A stretch of DNA of 64,000 nucleotides, taken from positions 6,344,426 through 6,408,425 of the forward strand of contig NZ_AP023354.1 in assembly GCF_018324685.1 (NCBI RefSeq), read 5' to 3'. This DNA is from Actinocatenispora sera. GTDB taxonomy: Bacteria; Actinomycetota; Actinomycetes; Mycobacteriales; Micromonosporaceae. The translations under genes and the position numbers were made by a program. This document shows, piece by piece, positions 16,940 through 26,833 of this stretch. How positions within the stretch are numbered: the first letter of the stretch is position 1; each line of letters opens with the position of its first letter. The notes beneath the pieces are model-generated. The model made no database searches, was not told the DNA's origin, and saw nothing but the letters and a program-made list of their open reading frames with translations.

Positions 16940-19695
16940 CCGCGCGGGTCGATCCCAAGCTCGATGAGCATCTCCGTGTACTCGGCGCGGGTGTGGCGGG
17001 CCGCCGCGCTGTCTCCGGCCCGCTCGTACCCCTCGATGAGCAGTCGCCAGGCGGGGTCGTGGAACCGGTCAATCCGCAATGCTTGCTGCGCGGCCTCCAC
17101 CGCCCCGTCCTGCTCGGAGAGAAGCAACAGCGCGGTGGCCAGCGCGGTGGCGGCGGTCACGGCCTCGGCCCGCAGGCTTCGACGTTGCTCCGCCAACCAC
17201 TCGGCCGCACCATCCTCGGGTAGCAGCTCGCCGGTGTATGCGGCGACTGCCGCCCGAAGCGGCCCGACGGCCGCTTCCGGACCATTGGCGCGTAGCCGTC
17301 GCCAGGCGGCCATGGCTGCGCCGAACCGCTGCACATCATGGTCGGAGCCGCGCGGCAGCGTCAGGTGGTACGCGTCCCCTCGGCGTTCGAGCATCGAACG
17401 CTGGGCACGATCGCGGCCCGGCTCGAGCATCGCCCGGATCATCGAGACCGCCACGTGTACGTTGCGGCGAGCCGAATCGATGGACACCTGCGGCCAGAAC
17501 GCCTCGTGTAACGTCTCCACGGGCACGTCGTGCCCAGCCCGCAGCGAGATCAGCCGAAGGACCGACCGCACGCGCGGCCGCAGTGCCTGCCACTGCAGCG
17601 GCTGTCCGCCGGAGGTCAGCTCGTACCGGCCGAAGCACCGGATCGACACGGCCGCCGACCGCGCCGACCAGGCCCCGGATGGGGGTGTGAGCGGCTCCGT
17701 ACTCGCCAGCACGACCATGTCCGATGGAATGCCCACGCTCGCTGCTGCCGCGTCGGCCTCGACGCGTAGCCGCGCCGCCTCTGGCCGGCCGCGTTGGGCG
17801 GCGTCCCGGGCAAGAACGACCCGAGCCCAGGCGGCGACCACGCCGGCGCCCAATGCCGTCGCCTCTTCGATGCAGGAGAGCAGGCTGCGATGCCGGAGCT
17901 GGCCGGCCGCACCGCCACCCATCGCGACGGCGAGTCGGGCGAACAACGTGCCCCACCGGTCACCGGTCTCAGCACAATCCAGCGCCAGCCGCTCGGTCCG
18001 CTCGAGCAGCTCGGCGTCGCCCGACAGGGCGCGGGCCGCCCGGTCCAGTCGCCGTAGCCACAGCGGATCGGTCGGCACGGGCGCGGCGGTGACCGGTTCG
18101 GTAGGCCCGCGCCCAGGCGGCTGTGCACTCCGATCGAGCGCTGTTCGAAGCAGCTGCGCCAGTTTCCGGATGACCGGCGTTGCCGACCGACCGGCGCGGT
18201 CCAGTCGGACCCTGGCCCGTTCTTGGTTGCCACACAGCAGCTCGGCCACCCCGCCCACCAACGCATGCCCATCGTCGGTAGCGTCGGCGGCGTCGGCCCA
18301 CTCGGCCACGCGGGCGGGCTGTTCTCGCAGCGCCTCACGTAGCATTCGGGCCCAGTGCTCGTCGACGAGGGGGGTACGCACCGGATCCGGTGACGCCCAG
18401 GCATGGGCGAGTTGGCGCTCGACCATGCAGGCCTGCCGCGCTGGCCCTTCGGGAAGCTCGGCCAGGGCGGCGTCATAGTCGGCAAGAGCCGCGGCCAACC
18501 GGCCGCGGTCGAGGTTGCCATGGGCAGCGGCCACGCGACCCCATGCGTCCGGCAGCGGCTCGCCGGCAACCGGCTCCGCTTGCACCTCAACGGCTGAACG
18601 GCGCACGCTGGCATCCCGTTCGCGGGCTGGCACGGACGATTCGAACTCCGCCCCCTCCAGCCCGCTCTCCGCCAACAGCCGGCCCACCTGCCGACAACGG
18701 CCGGAGAACCCTGCGGCACCGATCAGATCAGTCAGCTCCGCCTGTAAGTAGCTTCGCACGAGCGGATGTACGCGGTACCCGACCGCTGGACTGTCGAGCG
18801 GCGTGATGAACACGTTGCGTTCGGCGAGCCAGCGCAGCACCGCATCGCTGTCCTGACGATCCAGCAGCTGGTCGCACACGGTCGGGTGAAGCACCGGCAG
18901 CGGGCTGCTTCCCACCAGCAAGGACCGGACGTCGTCGGTGAGGCTCGCCATGACCTTCGCCGCAAGGAATTCCCTCAGTGGGCCATCGGCACTGGCCAGC
19001 GTGGGCAGCACGCGAAGGCGGTCGGCCTCCGAGCGACCGGCGGTGATGCGGTGGAACGTATGGATTGCAGCGATCCAGCCCTCGGTGCGCCGTGTCACCT
19101 CCCGTACCACGGCGTTGCTCAACGGTTCCGCATAGACGTCGCGGAAAAGCTGCTCGACTTCGAGCCGGCGAAACCTGAGCTCGCGGATGCCCAGCACCGT
19201 GGTCTCGCGCATCATGCGGAGATCGCGGATGCATTCGACCGCACCGAACTGCCCGGCAAGCAGAAACCGGACGGTGGCCGGCAGCCGGTGGATGAGCTCA
19301 GACACGGCTGTCTGTGCATCGGGCGTGAGCATATGGACGTCGTCGACGAGGATCGCCAGCGGTTTGACGGCGTTATCGGCGAGGGTGGCGAGGTACTCGG
19401 TCGACAGCGATCGCCGCCGTCTCCCGCCCGTCAGATCCCTCGCCGGGGTGCTCGAGACCACCGACAAGTGGTTCGCTCTCCGGTCGACCACGCCCCAGCA
19501 GACTTCGAACCCACGCATCAGCAGTGTGCGGGCGAACTGCGAGAGCAAGGTCGTCTTGCCTGCTCCAGGTTCGCCGGTGATGACCACAGACGAGACGACA
19601 GATTCGTACGCCGCGCTGAGCAGCCGGTCTCGGCGAAGCTCCCAGGGCTCCGCGGGGCCCGTTCGCACTCCGGGCGCGCGACTGTTGCCGTGCAC
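16936..19695 (-). CDS. Large NTPase-BTAD transcriptional regulator (SARP/MalT-like)
   Basis: A 919-residue regulator. The N-terminus has a Walker A GEPGAGKTT (about 40-48) and Walker B ILVDDVHML, as in MalT/LAL-type STAND NTPases. A long helical middle follows. The C-terminal third carries an OmpR-like winged helix (SIRCFGRYELTSGG...RPRVRSVLRLI, about 675-760) and a bacterial transcriptional activation domain (FGAAMAAWRRL onward, about 780-915). In AfsR-type SARPs the DNA-binding/BTAD part is N-terminal, so here the order is reversed. The start is GTG at 19695 with AAGGGGGAA upstream. It converges with the LuxR gene (4-base overlap). Related large regulators occur at eCIS borders in Streptomyces. 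Confidence 0.85.
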   Translation of the reverse strand: MHGNSRAPGVRTGPAEPWELRRDRLLSAAYESVVSSVVITGEPGAGKTTLLSQFARTLLMRGFEVCWGVVDRRANHLSVVSSTPARDLTGGRRRRSLSTEYLATLADNAVKPLAILVDDVHMLTPDAQTAVSELIHRLPATVRFLLAGQFGAVECIRDLRMMRETTVLGIRELRFRRLEVEQLFRDVYAEPLSNAVVREVTRRTEGWIAAIHTFHRITAGRSEADRLRVLPTLASADGPLREFLAAKVMASLTDDVRSLLVGSSPLPVLHPTVCDQLLDRQDSDAVLRWLAERNVFITPLDSPAVGYRVHPLVRSYLQAELTDLIGAAGFSGRCRQVGRLLAESGLEGAEFESSVPARERDASVRRSAVEVQAEPVAGEPLPDAWGRVAAAHGNLDRGRLAAALADYDAALAELPEGPARQACMVERQLAHAWASPDPVRTPLVDEHWARMLREALREQPARVAEWADAADATDDGHALVGGVAELLCGNQERARVRLDRAGRSATPVIRKLAQLLRTALDRSAQPPGRGPTEPVTAAPVPTDPLWLRRLDRAARALSGDAELLERTERLALDCAETGDRWGTLFARLAVAMGGGAAGQLRHRSLLSCIEEATALGAGVVAAWARVVLARDAAQRGRPEAARLRVEADAAAASVGIPSDMVVLASTEPLTPPSGAWSARSAAVSIRCFGRYELTSGGQPLQWQALRPRVRSVLRLISLRAGHDVPVETLHEAFWPQVSIDSARRNVHVAVSMIRAMLEPGRDRAQRSMLERRGDAYHLTLPRGSDHDVQRFGAAMAAWRRLRANGPEAAVGPLRAAVAAYTGELLPEDGAAEWLAEQRRSLRAEAVTAATALATALLLLSEQDGAVEAAQQALRIDRFHDPAWRLLIEGYERAGDSAAARHTRAEYTEMLIELGIDPRG

Positions 19696-20343
19696 GTTCC
19701 CCCTTTTGGTGAGTTGATCGGACGCCCACCCGCAGCCCGTTGCCCGCGTACATGCGCCGCGATTCCACCTCTTGGAGCAAACGAAGAGCTACCTGGAATG
19801 TTCAGATGACGCACTTGTTCAACGATCGGTCAGCCGCGACGCCAATGTGATGTTCGCTACCAAGAGCGCACAAACTACTACGAAGAGTGGAGGTCTGTGA
19901 GGTGCCAGCTGGCGTGATCGTTGCTGCGCCGGCCGAGACGCCGCCCTTCGGACTGCTGCCCGGCTCTGCTCGCAGTCGATCGGTCCGGCGACCGCGCCAC
20001 ATCACGCCAGCTTCGCAGGTGGCAGACCGCGACACGCCAACCCAGGCATCAGGCAGCCGGCCTCGAACCACGGACCCCACCGGCCCGCGAATCCATGGTC
20101 GACGACAAGACGTTCACGGTTCCAGCACGGTACGCGGCAGATCCGGGAGATGCGCATGACAAGCCGGGTGTTCCGACGATGCGGAGGCGACCCATCGCGA
20201 CGCAAACCAACCAACCCGCCCGGTCCTCGCCACAGGATCCCTCCGTAGCGCTACCCGCGACTCGACGCTGTCCGCCTGGCAACCACCGAGCGATTCCTGG
20301 CTGTGGTGCGGGATTGAACGTGCTTTCAGGAAAGTGAGTGAGG
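19696..20343. other. Intergenic stretch without a supported gene
   Basis: About 650 bases upstream of the NTPase regulator. The open frames on either strand show no family features and no coherent codon bias. The promoter of the regulator should lie in its left part. The right end leads into a degraded dihydrofolate-reductase-like gene. I see nothing else. Confidence 0.5.
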
Positions 20344-20925
20344 ATGAGGAAAGTGCTCTGGCACACGCGCTGAGTCTGGATGGCTTCATAGCCGGGCGAT
20401 GACTTGGGTGGATCCTCGACGGCGATGGCTGGTCGGGCCAGACCACGAACGAGGTCGTTTCCTCGACGGGAGCGTTGCTGGCTGGCCGGCGTACTCAGGA
20501 TGCCGAGGACCGCGACCAGCCGGGCTTCTACGGAGGCAGCTTTTGCGGCCGTTCTTCGTGCTACGCCACGATCCGCCGGCACAGCCTCCAGTCGTCAAGG
20601 ACGTGACTGCCGGTTCCTCGACACGGGGCATCCAGGAGGCGGTGACAGGTGCCAAGGAAGCCGCAGCTGGTGCGGATTTCGGCATCCTCGGCGCCAACGT
20701 CGCTCGGCAGTGCCTCGACGCCAGGCTTGTGGACGAGATCATCGTGCACATCGCGCCGGTCCTTCTCGGCTCGGCGGTTCCCTTCTTCAAAAGCAGCGGT
20801 GCCAGGTCTCCGAGTACGGCCAGCATGTCGACGGGTTCTGCGCCGCCGTACCCGACGACGATCACTTCTCATGCCGCCGTCCTACCCGGCAAGGCGGGTG
20901 TTTCGATCCGGGCGAGACAGGTATC
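20344..20925 (+). pseudogene. Frameshifted dihydrofolate reductase-family (RibD C-terminal) gene
   Basis: Pieces of one protein appear in different frames. MRKVLWHT then SLDGFIAG give the N-terminal NADPH-binding strand, VVSSTGALLAGRRTQ the central helix, and TRGIQEAVTGAKEAA, ADFGILGANVARQ, LVDEIIVHIAPVLLGS and VPFF the C-terminal half. At least three shifts are needed, and a TGA interrupts the N-terminus. A ribosome-binding-like AGTGAGTGAGG precedes the original start. The intact relative is the next gene. Either true decay or a poorly resolved assembly could explain it, but the neighbouring genes are also degraded, which favours decay. Confidence 0.72.
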
Positions 20926-21014
20926 CCAGGATTCCAGCCAAAGATACGGCCGCCGAGTGACGGGGCGTGCGAAGGCAGCGAGCATGGAAGCAACGACCGA
21001 AGGAGAGAGCCACG

Positions 21015-21593
21015 ATGGAACTCGTCGTCGACTACATCAGCTCGTTGGACGGCTACGCCGCCGCCGAGGGCTGGCCCGGCTGGTGGGGCCTCGAGGGCCC
21101 GGAATACCTCGGCTGGCTCGAAAAGAATTCCACGACCGAGCACACGCTCTTGATGGGAGCCAACACATACCGGTTGATGCACGGCTTCGCCGCATCGCAG
21201 ACCGAAGGTGTCGACGTGCTCGGATCCGTTCCCAAGATCGTTTTCTCGAAGACGATCACCGAGCCCTTGGTATGGGCCAACTCCACCCTGGTCCGCGGCG
21301 ACGCGGTACAGGCCGTACGGGAGCTGAAGAGGACCAGTGACCGTCCACTCTGGACGCTCGGTAGCCTTTCGCTGGCTCGTGCACTGCTGGCTGCCGGGCT
21401 CGCCGACAAGTTTCGTGTCGCCGTGTTCCCCGTCATCACCGGCCGGACCGGGCGCGAGCGGATCTACGACAGCTACCCCGACCTAGCCCTCGAGCTGGTC
21501 CAGGCCCGCACGTTCGACCGGGGAACGCAGCTGCTCGAGTACCGGCCGCGGCTGCTGGATGCGCCGTTGCCTCCGGGTCCTGGCAGCGCCTGA
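21015..21593 (+). CDS. Dihydrofolate reductase family protein
   Basis: 192 residues of the DHFR-like RibD C-terminal family: VVDYISSLDGYAAAEGW at the N-terminus, TLLMGANTYRLM and VPKIVFSKTI in the middle, LWTLGSLSLARALLAAGLADKF and VFPVITGRTGRERIY toward the end. The family reduces pterin- or pyrimidine-like substrates with NADPH; many members in actinomycetes have no known substrate. AAGGAGAGAG lies just before the ATG at 21015. It is the only intact copy of three adjacent relatives. Confidence 0.88.
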   Translation: MELVVDYISSLDGYAAAEGWPGWWGLEGPEYLGWLEKNSTTEHTLLMGANTYRLMHGFAASQTEGVDVLGSVPKIVFSKTITEPLVWANSTLVRGDAVQAVRELKRTSDRPLWTLGSLSLARALLAAGLADKFRVAVFPVITGRTGRERIYDSYPDLALELVQARTFDRGTQLLEYRPRLLDAPLPPGPGSA

Positions 21594-21714
21594 GCACGGT
21601 CACGAGAACGCGCGTTCATGACCAGGCTGTCACCCCAGCCCCACGGCCGACCGGCCGCTCGGAGCACGCATCCGATCTGATGAAATGACCACGCGGCTGG
21701 GCAGAAGAACGTGC

Positions 21715-22245
21715 CATGTCGAATCCGTTCTGTACATGTCGATGTCGCGCGACGGGTTCATCGCCGGAGCCAACGACGGGCCCGGTGACGGCGGCCTCCG
21801 CCTCCATGAATGGCTGGGCGATCCGGCCTCCGACTACCCGCTTCGCCCCGTCGGGGCTCAACGGCGACATGTTCGCAGAGTCCAAGGACACCGGGACGGT
21901 CGTCGTTGGCCGCAATACCTTCGACTACGCCGGCCACTGGGTGGCGGCCGCCACGGCGTTCCGATCTACGTTCCCCATCCGGGGCGCCCGGCGGCGCCGG
22001 AGGGCCACTGGCCTCACCACGTTCCCGATGCGAAGTCCGCGGTACGTCAGGCCAAGACCGCCGCTGGCGAGAGGGATGTCATGGGGCACGGCGCCGAGCT
22101 GGTCCAGTCGCTCCTACGCGACGGCCTGCTCGACGAGCTGCGGATCCACCTGATCCCGGTCATGCTCGGCAACGGGCGACGGCTGTTCGGAGCAGACCAC
22201 GTCGATCTCGAGCTGATGCGCGTGCTCGATATCCGAAGGCCCTGA
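21715..22245 (+). pseudogene. Second frameshifted dihydrofolate reductase-family gene
   Basis: The start reads SVLYMSMSRDGFIAGANDGPG and LHEWLGDPA in one frame. The next part (GLNGDMFAESKDTGTVVVGRNTFDYAGHW) is in another frame, and the end (GHGAELVQSLLRDGLLDELRI, LIPVMLGNGRRLFG) returns to the first. Two compensating shifts would restore one protein, so it probably makes no normal product. It differs from the first broken copy in sequence, so the three genes are not simple recent duplicates. Confidence 0.72.
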
Positions 22246-22596
22246 TCATCGAGGCTCGGTCAACGACAATCGCACCGACGCCTGCCTCTGCCTGCTCGCG
22301 CTGACGTCGCGATGAGCTCTGCGACTAGTGGCGTGTTCCGCTCGAACCTGGCACGGGTCCTCGGCAGTCAGGCGCTCCGCCGGGTACCCCTACCGCTCTC
22401 GAACCCCCGCACGATCGGGGTGCGCCCGAACGACCAGGTCGCACGATGAAGGATTACTTCATTGGCCCCATTGTGCACGGCAATGATTGTTGCCAAGATA
22501 AGCACATCAGATCCCCTCAACTCAGCGCGTATCGGTCGCCGCGCCGGCCCCTCCTCCGCGGCGCCCTGGTACGCCGGTACCGAGGAGGTTCGTCGA
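22246..22596. promoter_or_regulatory. Upstream region of the amidase gene with an inverted repeat
   Basis: 351 bases without a supported gene. A perfect inverted repeat ATGAAG-GATTA-CTTCAT lies at 22446-22462, about 135 bases before the amidase start. The sequence around it is AT-richer than average, as expected of a promoter. The repeat could be an operator; I cannot name its regulator. Confidence 0.4.
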
Positions 22597-24369
22597 ATGT
22601 CCAGAAGACCCCGGCTACGTCGCCTGCTCACCCCCGCGGTCGCGCTCGCTCTCGCACTGCTCGGCGCCGCTCCCGGCGCGACGGCGGCGCCAGCACCGGC
22701 CGGAGCACCGGCCGGCATCGCCGCCGCGGCGAGGACCGCGCAGCAGCGTTACGGCGTGCCGGCGCCACTGCTCGAAGCGATCTGCTACCTGGAAGGGCGG
22801 CTGTCCGACCACGGCGGCAGGCCCAGCGCCAACGGCGGGTACGGCTGCATGAACCTCACCCACAACGCCCGCTCCCGCGACCTCGACCACGCAGCCGCGG
22901 CGCTCGGCGTCCCCGCCCGGCAGCTACACACCGACCAGGCCGCCAACATCGCCGGCGCCGCCGAGGTGCTGCGCGCCGACGCGACTGCGCTGTCTCCCGA
23001 CCATCGGGCCCCCACGAACCTCGCCGGCTGGTACGGCGCGATCGCCCGCTACAGCGGCGCCGACCACGCCGTCGCCACCGCGTACGCCGATGCGGTGTAC
23101 CGAATCGTCCGGCACGGACTGACCGCCACCGCACCCCGCGGCGAGACCGTACGCATCGCGCCGCACCGTGTCACCCCGGACACCGCGGCCGCCGACGGCG
23201 TCGGCGTCCACCCCGACCTGCCGAGTCATTGCACGACCACGAGCGCGGGCGACTACCCCGCTGCGTACGACTGCATCGTGCCGACCAGCTACGACTGCAA
23301 CACCAACTCGTCGTGCACGTATCAGAGCGCGAACAGGCCGACCGACCTGCCGATCCTCGGCGTTGTCATCCACGACACCGAGGAATCGCTGACCGACACC
23401 ATGAACACGTTCTATTCGACGTCGTCCGGCGTCTCGATCCACTACGTCGTGGACGGCAGCGGCAACGTCTACCAGCTGCTGCGCGAGAAGGACATCGCCT
23501 ACCAGGCCGGCAACTGGTGGTACAACCAGCGAACCATCGGTATCGAACACATCGGCTACGACGCCACCGGCTACCAGTGGTACAACGCCACCCAGTACCT
23601 CGGCTCGGCGAAGCTGTCCGCCTACCTGCTCAACCGCTACGACATCCCGCTCGACCGCGCGCACGTGGTGGCGCACGGCACCATTCCGGCGCCGACGCTG
23701 GGCACCGCACCGAACCACGTCGACCCCGGCCCGTACTGGCTCTGGGGTTACTACCTCGGCCTGATCAACCAGCAGGGCGTCGCCTACCCCACCGGCCCGG
23801 CGCCCAGCGGCGTGGTCCGCTTCGACCCGGCGTCCGGGCAGACGCCGCTTGGCACCAACGGCGACGAGACCACCGACAACTTCAACTTCTTCTACCTGTA
23901 CACACAGCCGTCGACCGCGGCACCAAAGGTGCCGCGCAAGGGCAACGCCACCGACATCACCGACGAGACCGACAACATCGAGACGATGCTGAGCTACGAC
24001 GTGCTCGCCCAGCAGCCGGACGCGGCCGGCACCGGCGACACGATGTACGAGGTCTGGTACGGCGAGAGCCTGTCCGGCTCGGGCTACTCAGCGACCGGCA
24101 CCAAGGCGTGGATCGCGGTGCCGCCCGGCGCGGCCGAACAAGGTCACGGCACAGTCGTGACGCTGGCGTCCAAGAACGGACGGCCGGTGCCGGTGTTCGG
24201 CCGCCCGTCCGGCTCGAAGACCTATGAGATCGGCTCCAGCCCGGCCGGCTCGGAGTACCTGTCGGCATGGTCGGTGACAGACTCCGGCACCACGTACTAC
24301 GAGATCAACTTCAACCACCGCCAGGCATGGGTACCGGCCTCCGAGGTCGGATCGACCCGCACCTCGTGA
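22597..24369 (+). CDS. Secreted N-acetylmuramoyl-L-alanine amidase (Amidase_2/PGRP)
   Basis: A 590-residue secreted enzyme that should cleave the amide bond between MurNAc and the peptide stem. Residues 1-30 are a signal peptide (RRLLTPAVALALALLGAAPG). A helical domain with lysozyme-like YGVPAPLLEAICYLEGR follows (about 35-170). The Amidase_2 core is about 245-400: VVIHDTEES (first zinc His), IHYVVDGSGNVYQL, TIGIEHIGY and VVAHG (second zinc His). The C-terminal 130 residues form beta-rich, SH3-like domains with repeated G.PVPVFG and WVPASEVG. GAGGAGG precedes the ATG at 22597. A strong hairpin follows the stop. Confidence 0.9.
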   Translation: MSRRPRLRRLLTPAVALALALLGAAPGATAAPAPAGAPAGIAAAARTAQQRYGVPAPLLEAICYLEGRLSDHGGRPSANGGYGCMNLTHNARSRDLDHAAAALGVPARQLHTDQAANIAGAAEVLRADATALSPDHRAPTNLAGWYGAIARYSGADHAVATAYADAVYRIVRHGLTATAPRGETVRIAPHRVTPDTAAADGVGVHPDLPSHCTTTSAGDYPAAYDCIVPTSYDCNTNSSCTYQSANRPTDLPILGVVIHDTEESLTDTMNTFYSTSSGVSIHYVVDGSGNVYQLLREKDIAYQAGNWWYNQRTIGIEHIGYDATGYQWYNATQYLGSAKLSAYLLNRYDIPLDRAHVVAHGTIPAPTLGTAPNHVDPGPYWLWGYYLGLINQQGVAYPTGPAPSGVVRFDPASGQTPLGTNGDETTDNFNFFYLYTQPSTAAPKVPRKGNATDITDETDNIETMLSYDVLAQQPDAAGTGDTMYEVWYGESLSGSGYSATGTKAWIAVPPGAAEQGHGTVVTLASKNGRPVPVFGRPSGSKTYEIGSSPAGSEYLSAWSVTDSGTTYYEINFNHRQAWVPASEVGSTRTS

Positions 24370-24376
24370 CCGGCGC

Positions 24377-24401
24377 GGGGTGGCCCACCCCGGGCCACCC
24401 C
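24377..24401 (+). terminator. Terminator hairpin after the amidase gene
   Basis: A perfect 10-bp stem (GGGGTGGCCC with GGGCCACCCC) and a 5-base loop starting eight bases after the amidase stop. There is no T tract, as is common in high-GC actinomycetes. Confidence 0.7.
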
Positions 24402-24452
24402 GACGTCGGAATCCGGCGTAACACAGCGAGCTAGGCACCAGCAGGTCGGTCA

Positions 24453-24829
24453 GGTACCGCTGGAACTGTCCATCAAGGACATCCACGCAACGCCGGCCGC
24501 GGTGATCGCCAGTCCACCGAGAATCACCGGGCGGTACCGAAGCGGCGCTGCAGCGGGTCGCTCGCCCGGGGACAGGCCACCAGCAGCGCGGTCATCGGCA
24601 GGAAGGCCAGCACGGTGTGCATGGTGCTGTAGTGCCAGCTGCGTTGCACGAACAGGGTGAGGAAGAACGCGATCCCCTCCATCGCCATGCTGAACAACAC
24701 GATCGCGAAGTAGTTGCCCAGCTTGGCGCGGCCGGCGAGCAGTGGGTCAGGGAGGCGGAGCAGTCCGGTGATCGCGCCGTCGGTGCTGCCGTGCAGCAGG
24801 ACGTCGTCTTCCACGGTGCACAGCCGCAC
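24453..24829 (-). pseudogene. Remnant of an MFS (DHA2-type) transporter gene
   Basis: The frame from 24829 gives DPLLAGRAKLGNYFAIVLF, a helix MEGIAFFLTLFVQ and HYSTMHTVLAFLPMTALLV, which match the mid-protein region of 14-helix drug exporters. After RRFGTAR it stops, but the next frame continues RYRPVILGGLAITAAGVAW, the expected next segment. Both ends of the transporter are missing, so only about 125 of roughly 470 codons remain, with a frameshift. Confidence 0.68.
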
Positions 24830-25060
24830 GATGACCTGGTGGTCGACGAACCGGGCCAGCAGTGCCGGGTCGCCGCAGATCAGCGGTCCCGGGTCGGTGT
24901 GTGTACGGTCGCTTCACGCCTTCGGTGTCTCGATCCGGTGCGGGTGCGGCACGGCCGCTGACGAGGAGGCCCCGAATGAACGGCACGGCGCAGAAGGCCG
25001 CCCGCCGCGACAGGTGGCTGATAAGTAGATCATTGATATACAGTCCGGGCTACGGCAGCG

Positions 25061-25205
25061 ATGAGGGAGCCGACGTTCCTGATCCTGACCGCGCTCGCCG
25101 AACGTCCCGCCGAACTCCAGCATGCCGTCCACATCGCCCGTACGCGGCTGCGCGCGAACCCGGAATGGCCTGACCACGAGCCGATCCGTACCGCGAGGCC
25201 GGATG
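25061..25205 (+). pseudogene. Possible PadR-family regulator remnant
   Basis: MREPTFLILTALAERP is the standard opening of PadR repressors. The sequence then jumps to RTRLRANPEWPDHEP, without the winged helix or the dimerisation helix, so most of the gene is gone. It sits directly before the membrane-protein gene that usually follows PadR in actinomycetes. The AT-rich patch at 25020-25045 (ATTGATATAC) may be the old operator/promoter. Confidence 0.5.
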
Positions 25206-25220
25206 GAAGGAGACACCCCC

Positions 25221-26390
25221 ATGCGGGACCGGACTGCGGCCCGACGGTACCGACGGCTGCTGCTCTGTTACCCCGGGCGTATCGGAGGGTGCGGGCGACG
25301 AGATCGTCGACACGCTGATCGACGTAGCGCCGTCCGATCGCGAGCGGCCGACGGTGCGGGAGGCGGCGAACCTGGTGACCGCCGTGTTGCGTTCCCGGCT
25401 GGGTCGAGCGGACAGCCGGTGGATCGTCGCTTTCTCGCTCGTGACCGCGGTGATCGTGGGAGTGTTTGGCTCCGCCGTGGGATACCGCCTGGCGGGGCAG
25501 GCGGCGGCGCGTCCGCTGCCGACGCCCGGAGAGGTCCGGCAGACCATGGCCCGCATCGCTTCCGGGCCGCCGGTGCCCGGAGGTAAGCAGAGCCGCGACG
25601 ACTACGTGTTCGGCTGGTCGGGCATGCACCGGTCGCTGCCGAACGAAGCGATCCAGGTGCTGTGCCGCCGGCTATCGACGACTTCGACCTCGACTACACA
25701 CCTGGCGAGATCGACGTCGACACGTACCGGCGGGACAGCACCGCGGTGGTCGACGCCGCGCGCACAGCGCGGGCCCGTCTGCGCGCAGGCGGCTGGACAC
25801 TCAGCGAACTCGCCGGCGACGACCACCTGGGTATGGGACCCAACGCCACGTTCAGCGCCCGCCGCGACGGCACCGTGATCACCGTGTACATGGATCGCGG
25901 CAAGTACGGCTCCGTCCTCGACGGGGAGGGCTGGACGCCGCAGCCGCACGGCCCGCTGTCGGAATCGTGGGTGATCTTCAAGCGGGGCACGCCCACGGTC
26001 GTCCCGTACGGGCAGGGCGTCGCAGGCTTGCTGGCGGCCGTGTTCGGCTGGCTGGCGTTCGGCTGGTGCAGCCGGCGCACGACGGCGCGGACCCGGGGCG
26101 AACGCGCCCGCACCCGCATCGCCTACGGGGCGCTTGTGATGTCGACGCTGCCCGCGGTGGTCCTGCTCGCCGAAGCCTCGTGGTACACGGTCACCACCGG
26201 GGTACCCGACGCACCCCTCGCGGGGGAGTGGGGCCCTCAGCGGCCCCGATCGACGCGATCGGCGACTACCGGATCGTCCTGGACGTGATCGGCGCTCCCG
26301 CCCTGCTGACGCTGCTCGTCTCCGCGCTGCTGCACCCGCGCCGCCAACCAGGCCGCGAGGTGCTCACCTCCGACGAGGGACCGCGACCCA
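25221..26390 (+). pseudogene. Frameshifted PadR-associated membrane protein gene
   Basis: A GGAAGGAG site precedes an ATG at 25221 and RDRTAARRYRRLLLCYPGR, the typical start of membrane proteins encoded after PadR. The frame is then lost. DEIVDTLIDVAPSDRERP continues in another frame and runs through REAANLVTAVLRSRLG, a membrane helix (FSLVTAVIVGVFGSAVGYRL) and on to about 25660. A second shift leads to IDDFDLDYTPGEIDVDTYRR, with helices near 26010-26060 and 26120-26180. A third gives VLDVIGAPALLTLLVSALL. Three shifts in one gene make it non-functional unless they are sequencing errors. Confidence 0.68.
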
Positions 26391-26833
26391 CCCCGATCAC
26401 GCGCCGGCAAGGGAATCCGCTCGCGATCGCAGACCGGCGGCCCGGCGGGATGCGATGACGACCGGGTTGGTCGGCATGTCGGCCCAGACGATCTCGAAGT
26501 AGTTGTCCTCCGGGTCGCACAGGTACGCCGAACGGCCGGTGAAGAACTCCGCGTCGACCGGTTCTTTTGTCACGCGAGCCCCCGCGGCGCGCATGTGATC
26601 GGTGAGCCGGTCCACCTCATCCGCGCTGTCGACCTGTACACCAATGGTGAACCGGATGCCGCTACTCCTCGGCTCGGGCTCGGTGTTTCCGTCGCGCGCC
26701 AGTTTGGAGAGCGGGAACACCGCTAACACGATGCCCCGCAGCTCGAAGACCGCGAACTCGCCGTCGTCCATCACCAGCGGCCAGCCCACCCGCTGGTAGA
26801 AGTCGCGAAGCGCGCTGAAGTCGCGGGCACCTA

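Noticed and set aside
1-19700. Prophage instead of eCIS
   Set aside because: No capsid, portal, terminase, holin or lysis genes are visible. DUF4255, a DUF4280 tip, the NEW3-domain gene and the regulators fit an eCIS. The left part is outside the window, so this is a judgement.
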